The notes under the pieces are model-generated. The model worked only from the letters and a program-made list of their open reading frames with translations. It searched no databases and was not told where the DNA came from. From Minisyncoccota bacterium (GTDB lineage Bacteria > Patescibacteriota > Minisyncoccia > Moranbacterales > GCA-2747515), in assembly GCA_020629675.1 (NCBI GenBank), contig JAHDCW010000006.1, forward strand, positions 1 to 34,753: a stretch of 34,753 nt of DNA, read 5' to 3'. Position numbers and translations under genes: made by a program. The stretch's first letter is position 1. The number at the start of each line of letters is the position of its first letter. Below, piece by piece: positions 30,517 through 34,753 of this stretch.

Positions 30517-32232
30517 TCACGATGATTCCCCTGCATCTGCAGCCGCTTCCTCAAAATCCCTCTCGTCAAGCTCCTCGATATTACCACCGATTAGCGCCAT
30601 ACCTTCTGTCATACGCTCTAGTTCTGACATTGTCGTCAAACCAAGTAAAACCTTCAGTAATCCGTCCTGCTTCAAATTAAGATAACCCTTTTCCTTGATT
30701 CGCTTTTCCAGCGCTATTACATCACCTTTTGTGTTGACAATCAACTCTTCTAGCTCACTGTCAATAGCAACTACTTCGTAAATCGCGATCCGACCCTTGA
30801 GTCCTAGATTCCCACATTGTTCACATCCACGACCCTTATAAAAAACTGGCCCATTAGATAAATCAATTCCATACTTTTTTACCTCTTCAGGATCTATATC
30901 TTTCAGAAATTCGTTGACGCGCGTCACAATCTCCGACGGCATTTCATGCACCTCTTTACAGTCTTCGCAGATTCGCCGCAACAAGCGTTGCGCAGCGATT
31001 ACACGGACGGACGAGCCAATTAAGAAAGGCTCTACACCCATATCTCTAAGACGTGGCAGTGCGCCAATCGAACTATTGGTATGTACTGTTGAGAAAACAA
31101 GATGACCTGTCAATGCTGCATGAATCGCTAGCTCTGCAGTTTCTGCATCACGAATCTCTCCCACCATTATAATATCAGGATCTTGACGGAGGATGCTACG
31201 AAGCCCACTCGCAAAATTATAACCAATCTCTGGTTTTATCTGCGACTGATTGATACCGGGAATAAAATACTCCACTGGATCTTCCAATGTTACAATGTTC
31301 CCAAATTCATCATTAAGGATTTTAAGAAAAGCATAAAGAGTAGTTGACTTACCCGATCCCGTTGGTCCGGTCATCAAAATCATCCCAAAAGGATCTCTGA
31401 TGTGCTCTAGAAATACTTCTTTCTGAGAGCCCATAAGACCAAGAGCCTTCAAGTCAAAATTCTGCTTGTCTTTTTCTAGGACACGCATAACCACCTTTTC
31501 ACCCTCCACAACCGGCAACGAAGAAACGCGAAAATCTACAGCGTTGCCCTTTTCCATGATACGGAACCGACCATCCTGTGGTTTACGCTTCTCGTCAATC
31601 TTTAGAGAGGATAGTATCTTAATGCGAGAAACTACCGCACGTCCCACTTCAAGCGGAAACGTAAGAGAGGCATGTAGCACTCCATCCACTCGAAAACGTA
31701 CACGATATGTTTTATCAATTGGCTCAATGTGAATATCAGAAGCTCCCCCATCAATCGCATGACGCAAAATTACTTGAACCAACTTTGCTACAGGCGCATC
31801 TTGTAAATTCTCGTCATTTATCCCTAACCCATCCTTCTTTTTCTTTTTTACAACCTCTTCATCTTCATCTAATGCACTAATAGCACTTTCCACAGCCTGC
31901 TCTGCACTACGATAAAAAGAAGCTAGACGTTCAAGCGTTTCCTCAGAGGCGAGAAATATATCAATCTCGTACTTTTCTTTTTGTGCGAGAAACCGAAGAA
32001 TATTAAGCGCGTCAATATCATGCGGATCTTGCATCGCTATGGAGATCCTCTGCTTGCTATCATCTCTCTCAAAAACGACAATACCGTACTTGCGTGACAC
32101 CTCCTCAGCAATAAGTGTCACCACGCCTTGATCAATTTTTTTCGGTATATGCTGCAAGATGGGTATTCCCATTTCTTCGGCTCGTTTCTGAAGATCTTCT
32201 GTTTTCTTTGATTTTTTTTGACTCTCCTCCAT
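30517..32232 (-). CDS. pilB: Pilus extension ATPase PilB
   Basis: 571 residues. An N-terminal MshEN/GspE-N type domain (about 15-130) is followed by the ATPase: Walker A GPTGSGKST, Asp box IVTLEDPVEYF, Walker B IIMVGEIRDAETAELAI, His box GHLVFSTVHTNSS, and a four-Cys zinc knuckle (CEDC and CEQC). It powers pilus extension. Starts 20 bp after pilO. Confidence 0.96.
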   Translation of the reverse strand: MEESQKKSKKTEDLQKRAEEMGIPILQHIPKKIDQGVVTLIAEEVSRKYGIVVFERDDSKQRISIAMQDPHDIDALNILRFLAQKEKYEIDIFLASEETLERLASFYRSAEQAVESAISALDEDEEVVKKKKKDGLGINDENLQDAPVAKLVQVILRHAIDGGASDIHIEPIDKTYRVRFRVDGVLHASLTFPLEVGRAVVSRIKILSSLKIDEKRKPQDGRFRIMEKGNAVDFRVSSLPVVEGEKVVMRVLEKDKQNFDLKALGLMGSQKEVFLEHIRDPFGMILMTGPTGSGKSTTLYAFLKILNDEFGNIVTLEDPVEYFIPGINQSQIKPEIGYNFASGLRSILRQDPDIIMVGEIRDAETAELAIHAALTGHLVFSTVHTNSSIGALPRLRDMGVEPFLIGSSVRVIAAQRLLRRICEDCKEVHEMPSEIVTRVNEFLKDIDPEEVKKYGIDLSNGPVFYKGRGCEQCGNLGLKGRIAIYEVVAIDSELEELIVNTKGDVIALEKRIKEKGYLNLKQDGLLKVLLGLTTMSELERMTEGMALIGGNIEELDERDFEEAAADAGESS

Positions 32233-32252
32233 GGATCAAAATAAATTATAGA

Positions 32253-32945
32253 TTAGCGCCCAAAAGGATCTCTACGTCCCAGTTGTTCTCGAGCAATTGA
32301 ATCCACGGAAGTAAGTTGCGATGCAAATTCACGTACGCGATCAAATGATAAATTACCAAAACGATCATCAGACGATACATTGACACTGTCCATATAGTAA
32401 TAGGTCATCGCTACATTAATCTCCAAAAGATCTGATTCGCCACCACCATCATCAACCCTAGATATGTCTATGCTATCCATGCGAAATAGTCTTTTGAGCA
32501 CATAAATATCACGTGAAAAATCAAAAAATGAACTGTAATTTCCTATCATCTGCATATCAACACTTACCGCCTTAAGCTCTGAGCTACCCGGCGCCTCAAA
32601 TGTTCCCCTCTCCTCTATTGATGAGACTCCCTCTCCGAAATCAAGACTGAGAACATCCAACCCACGATTACGTGTTGTGCGCGAAAGAAAATTTACAAGC
32701 CCTTCTTCAGTATCTCCGACAGGGACGTATTCATCAAGAAAATCGACAACATCCTGATTTTCTGAAGCACTTTGTAAGAAATTACCTACTTCTGTAACTT
32801 TAATACGTACAGCCTTTACCTCCTGAGCAATTATCTTATTTTCTTCGATTGTAGCGATACGATCACGATTGAGGGGAAGAATCTGAGCAATTACCAAGTA
32901 AATAATGATCAAAAGCCCAACTGGAACAAGTAATAATGTTTTCAT
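32253..32945 (-). CDS. pilO: Pilus alignment protein PilO-like
   Basis: 230 residues: one membrane helix (about 3-24), a coiled-coil stretch (about 28-60) and a ferredoxin-like soluble part. Sequence similarity to PilO is weak but the layout and position right after pilN and before pilB are as usual. It would pair with PilN to link PilM to the outer parts of the machine. Confidence 0.78.
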   Translation of the reverse strand: MKTLLLVPVGLLIIIYLVIAQILPLNRDRIATIEENKIIAQEVKAVRIKVTEVGNFLQSASENQDVVDFLDEYVPVGDTEEGLVNFLSRTTRNRGLDVLSLDFGEGVSSIEERGTFEAPGSSELKAVSVDMQMIGNYSSFFDFSRDIYVLKRLFRMDSIDISRVDDGGGESDLLEINVAMTYYYMDSVNVSSDDRFGNLSFDRVREFASQLTSVDSIAREQLGRRDPFGR

Positions 32946-32951
32946 AAAACT

Positions 32952-33560
32952 TTAAAATTGATTAGTGTTGGAATCATCTATTTCTCCCCGCCACAAATCG
33001 CTAATTGACGTAAAATCAGCATCAGGCGCCACTGTCGCTGTTGCCGCAAAAACAACCTCACCAGTCTCTAAGTCTCGCTCTGTGGAAATAATATTAACGT
33101 CATCAAAGAAAGGATCATCTTCCCACTCCAAAAGTTGGAGTGCCATTTTATCTAGGTTTTCTACAATTCCAGAGATTTCAAGTAGCTCTAACCCATCGTC
33201 ATATGTATGAGTTACGCGCGTAAAGAAAACACCATTTACAAGTTTTGACTCTAGCTGTTGAAACACTTTTTGTGTAGTTGTACCCTGATACACAAGCTGA
33301 TCAACCCAAGAATATTGAAGGATCGCTCGTGCATTCTGATCATCAAGAGCATTTTCAAGCGCTTTCTCTTGCTGTACTTTTTCAGCATCAAGAGCATCCT
33401 TCTCCAAGAGAGCTTGCCCATTAAAATAGTAGACAGCACCAAAAAGAAGTAATGTTAAAAGAATAAGACCAAAAATGACCAACACCGCAATAGAAGATCC
33501 TTTTTTTATAATCTGACGCTCCCTACTAACGTTGTTTTTAAAACTAACTCCGGAAACCAT
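32952..33560 (-). CDS. pilN: Pilus alignment protein PilN-like
   Basis: 202 residues: a short cytoplasmic N-terminus, a membrane helix (about 23-50), a coiled coil and a soluble domain. The N-terminal INLLP motif by which PilN usually binds PilM is not seen; the start reads MVSGVSFKNNVSRERQ. Either binding is altered in this lineage or the motif has drifted. The assignment rests on layout and on its place between pilM and pilO. Confidence 0.75.
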   Translation of the reverse strand: MVSGVSFKNNVSRERQIIKKGSSIAVLVIFGLILLTLLLFGAVYYFNGQALLEKDALDAEKVQQEKALENALDDQNARAILQYSWVDQLVYQGTTTQKVFQQLESKLVNGVFFTRVTHTYDDGLELLEISGIVENLDKMALQLLEWEDDPFFDDVNIISTERDLETGEVVFAATATVAPDADFTSISDLWRGEIDDSNTNQF

Positions 33561-33569
33561 ACAAAATTT

Positions 33570-34610
33570 TTATTTTTTATTTTCTTCAGGCATACCCCTC
33601 AAGGCAAGTCCCACAGCCACTGAAAGTGTCGAGCCTACAGGAGCTTTAACTATATCCTCCACTTCTGGATCTACCAAGAGACGGCTACAAGGATTACCCA
33701 CGATTACCGTTTGTCCGGTCGCTTGAGCGATATAGTCAGTTAGACCAGCCATTTGCGATGTACCTCCTGATAAAATAATCGCATCCGTTTTCTTGCCTCC
33801 CTGTGACTTCACAATACGGTCAATTTCAGAAAAAATATAATCAAGAGGTGGAAACTTTAGGGACGCAGGCCCGACAAAGAAATTTCTCTCCCCCTCCTTC
33901 ATTGTGCGTGCTTTTTCTGGTGCGATATTCATCGCATCTGCAATGGAAGATGTGATATCAACACCTCCAACATCAATATTTCTATTCACATAGACAATAC
34001 CATTATCAGCATAAACGAGATTTGTAGTTTTAGCACCGATATCAAGAAGAATATATGATCCCTGATCACTACCAACAAGCGATCGAACCAATGAAAAAGT
34101 TTCCAGCTCAAGTGACTCAACCTCATATCCAGTTCCCTCAAATAGGTTATCATAGTATTGCACCTCACTCTTAGGTGCAGCCACCAAGATGACCTTCATG
34201 GTCTTATTTTTTTCATCAACAACTGCGCGATCATAGCTGATATTGACATCATCGAGAGAAATCGGAACATACTTCCGCGCTTCGTATTGAATAGCCTGTG
34301 CTAAATCAGCATCTTCCATAAGTGGAAAATCAATCATCATAACAAGGCCATTAAAGGCAGGAATTGCAACGTTTACTTTCTTGGTATGCAAATCCATACG
34401 ATCTAACAATGTTACCAGAGCTTGATGTAGCACTTCCGCATAATCACTATGTGATTCATCAAGGGCTTCACGCACCTCATCAAGCATTACCCAGCCATAG
34501 TTGACAAGTTCTGGCTTATCCTTTTTGAAGTTAAGCTCTACTGCTTTGATCGTGCGGGTACCAAAATCGATACCAACAGCGTAGTTGTCACTTTTTGATC
34601 CAAACAACAT
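33570..34610 (-). CDS. pilM: Actin-like pilus protein PilM
   Basis: 346 residues, actin-like ATPase fold. It has VGIDFGTRTIKAVEL at the start, the SHS2-like insert, ILLDIGAKTTNLVY (phosphate 2) and IILSGGTSQMAGL (adenosine). It is a cytoplasmic ring protein that joins PilN to the motors. First gene of the locus, with the promoter at 34655-34663. Confidence 0.94.
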   Translation of the reverse strand: MLFGSKSDNYAVGIDFGTRTIKAVELNFKKDKPELVNYGWVMLDEVREALDESHSDYAEVLHQALVTLLDRMDLHTKKVNVAIPAFNGLVMMIDFPLMEDADLAQAIQYEARKYVPISLDDVNISYDRAVVDEKNKTMKVILVAAPKSEVQYYDNLFEGTGYEVESLELETFSLVRSLVGSDQGSYILLDIGAKTTNLVYADNGIVYVNRNIDVGGVDITSSIADAMNIAPEKARTMKEGERNFFVGPASLKFPPLDYIFSEIDRIVKSQGGKKTDAIILSGGTSQMAGLTDYIAQATGQTVIVGNPCSRLLVDPEVEDIVKAPVGSTLSVAVGLALRGMPEENKK

Positions 34611-34654
34611 ATTAGGTTTCTATCTAGAATTTTATTTCTATTTTGACTATTTTA

Positions 34655-34663
34655 ATTATAGCA
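34655..34663 (-). promoter_or_regulatory. Extended -10 promoter of the pil operon
   Basis: Minus-strand TGCTATAAT, perfect -10 with TG extension, about 45 nt before the pilM ATG. No good -35. To its right, up to the window end, no gene is seen. Confidence 0.62.
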
Positions 34664-34753
34664 CACTGCAATGGAAGACCATCCTCACGGATATCCCCAG
34701 CTCTACTCCCTACACATCATATTAGCCCCTGTCTCAGCAAGAAGACATTCTGT

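Overview
This window looks like a chromosomal segment of a small-genome, monoderm-like bacterium of the Candidate Phyla Radiation (Patescibacteria, probably Parcubacteria-like). The evidence is a compact type IV pilus operon with short pilins that start [18 protein letters not shown], tRNA genes without encoded CCA, a lone sortase, and short core proteins. TGA is used as a stop and Trp is TGG, so the UGA recoding of Gracilibacteria does not apply. The lineage call is inference; no 16S gene is present.

Layout. Positions 1-8650 form an accessory region: a broken surface or lipoprotein-like gene running off the left edge, a DUF3800 gene flanked by two similar 95-bp elements, an ABC-F ATPase, a DUF2268-type zinc protease, and a compact peptide-modification (RiPP) locus. 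Positions 8687-8942 hold three tRNA genes on the minus strand (Asp, a CAT tRNA, initiator Met). Positions 8992-13375 carry a membrane protein with an RNxxxH motif, gatA, gatC and ligA. Positions 13488-17179 carry a hypothetical protein, gyrB, a small membrane protein and a sortase. On the plus strand, 17308-20476 is clpC-comF. Positions 20500-22463 hold engB, uppP and dedA (minus strand). From 22517 to 34610 a minus-strand type IV pilus locus runs in the order pilM, pilN, pilO, pilB, receiver, pilT, pilC, major pilin, second pilin, pilD, and four minor-pilin-like genes, the last carrying a LamG-type lectin domain.

The most interesting part is 5376-8608. A single 741-residue protein fuses a winged-helix-like N-terminal segment, a SagB-type FMN dehydrogenase and a YcaO cyclodehydratase. 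Just downstream on the same strand are two very short genes (47 and 45 codons). They share an identical 23-residue leader but have different Cys/Ser/Gly-rich C-termini. A perfect 156-bp duplication covers promoter, 5' UTR, ribosome binding site and leader, and stops at the leader/core boundary. Each copy has its own promoter and terminator. The three promoters (enzyme and both precursors) share a 10-bp element that in the enzyme promoter is part of a perfect 13-bp palindrome between -35 and -10. This fits a minimal thiazole/oxazole-modified peptide (TOMM, linear azol(in)e-type) pathway, with a neighbouring DUF2268 protease, a 75-residue membrane-anchored peptide and an ABC-F protein as candidate processing, accessory or immunity functions.

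The pilus locus appears complete for a retractable pilus (PilB plus PilT). Together with ComF it is compatible with DNA uptake or attachment to a host cell. Several pilus promoters are of the extended -10 type (TGnTATAAT).
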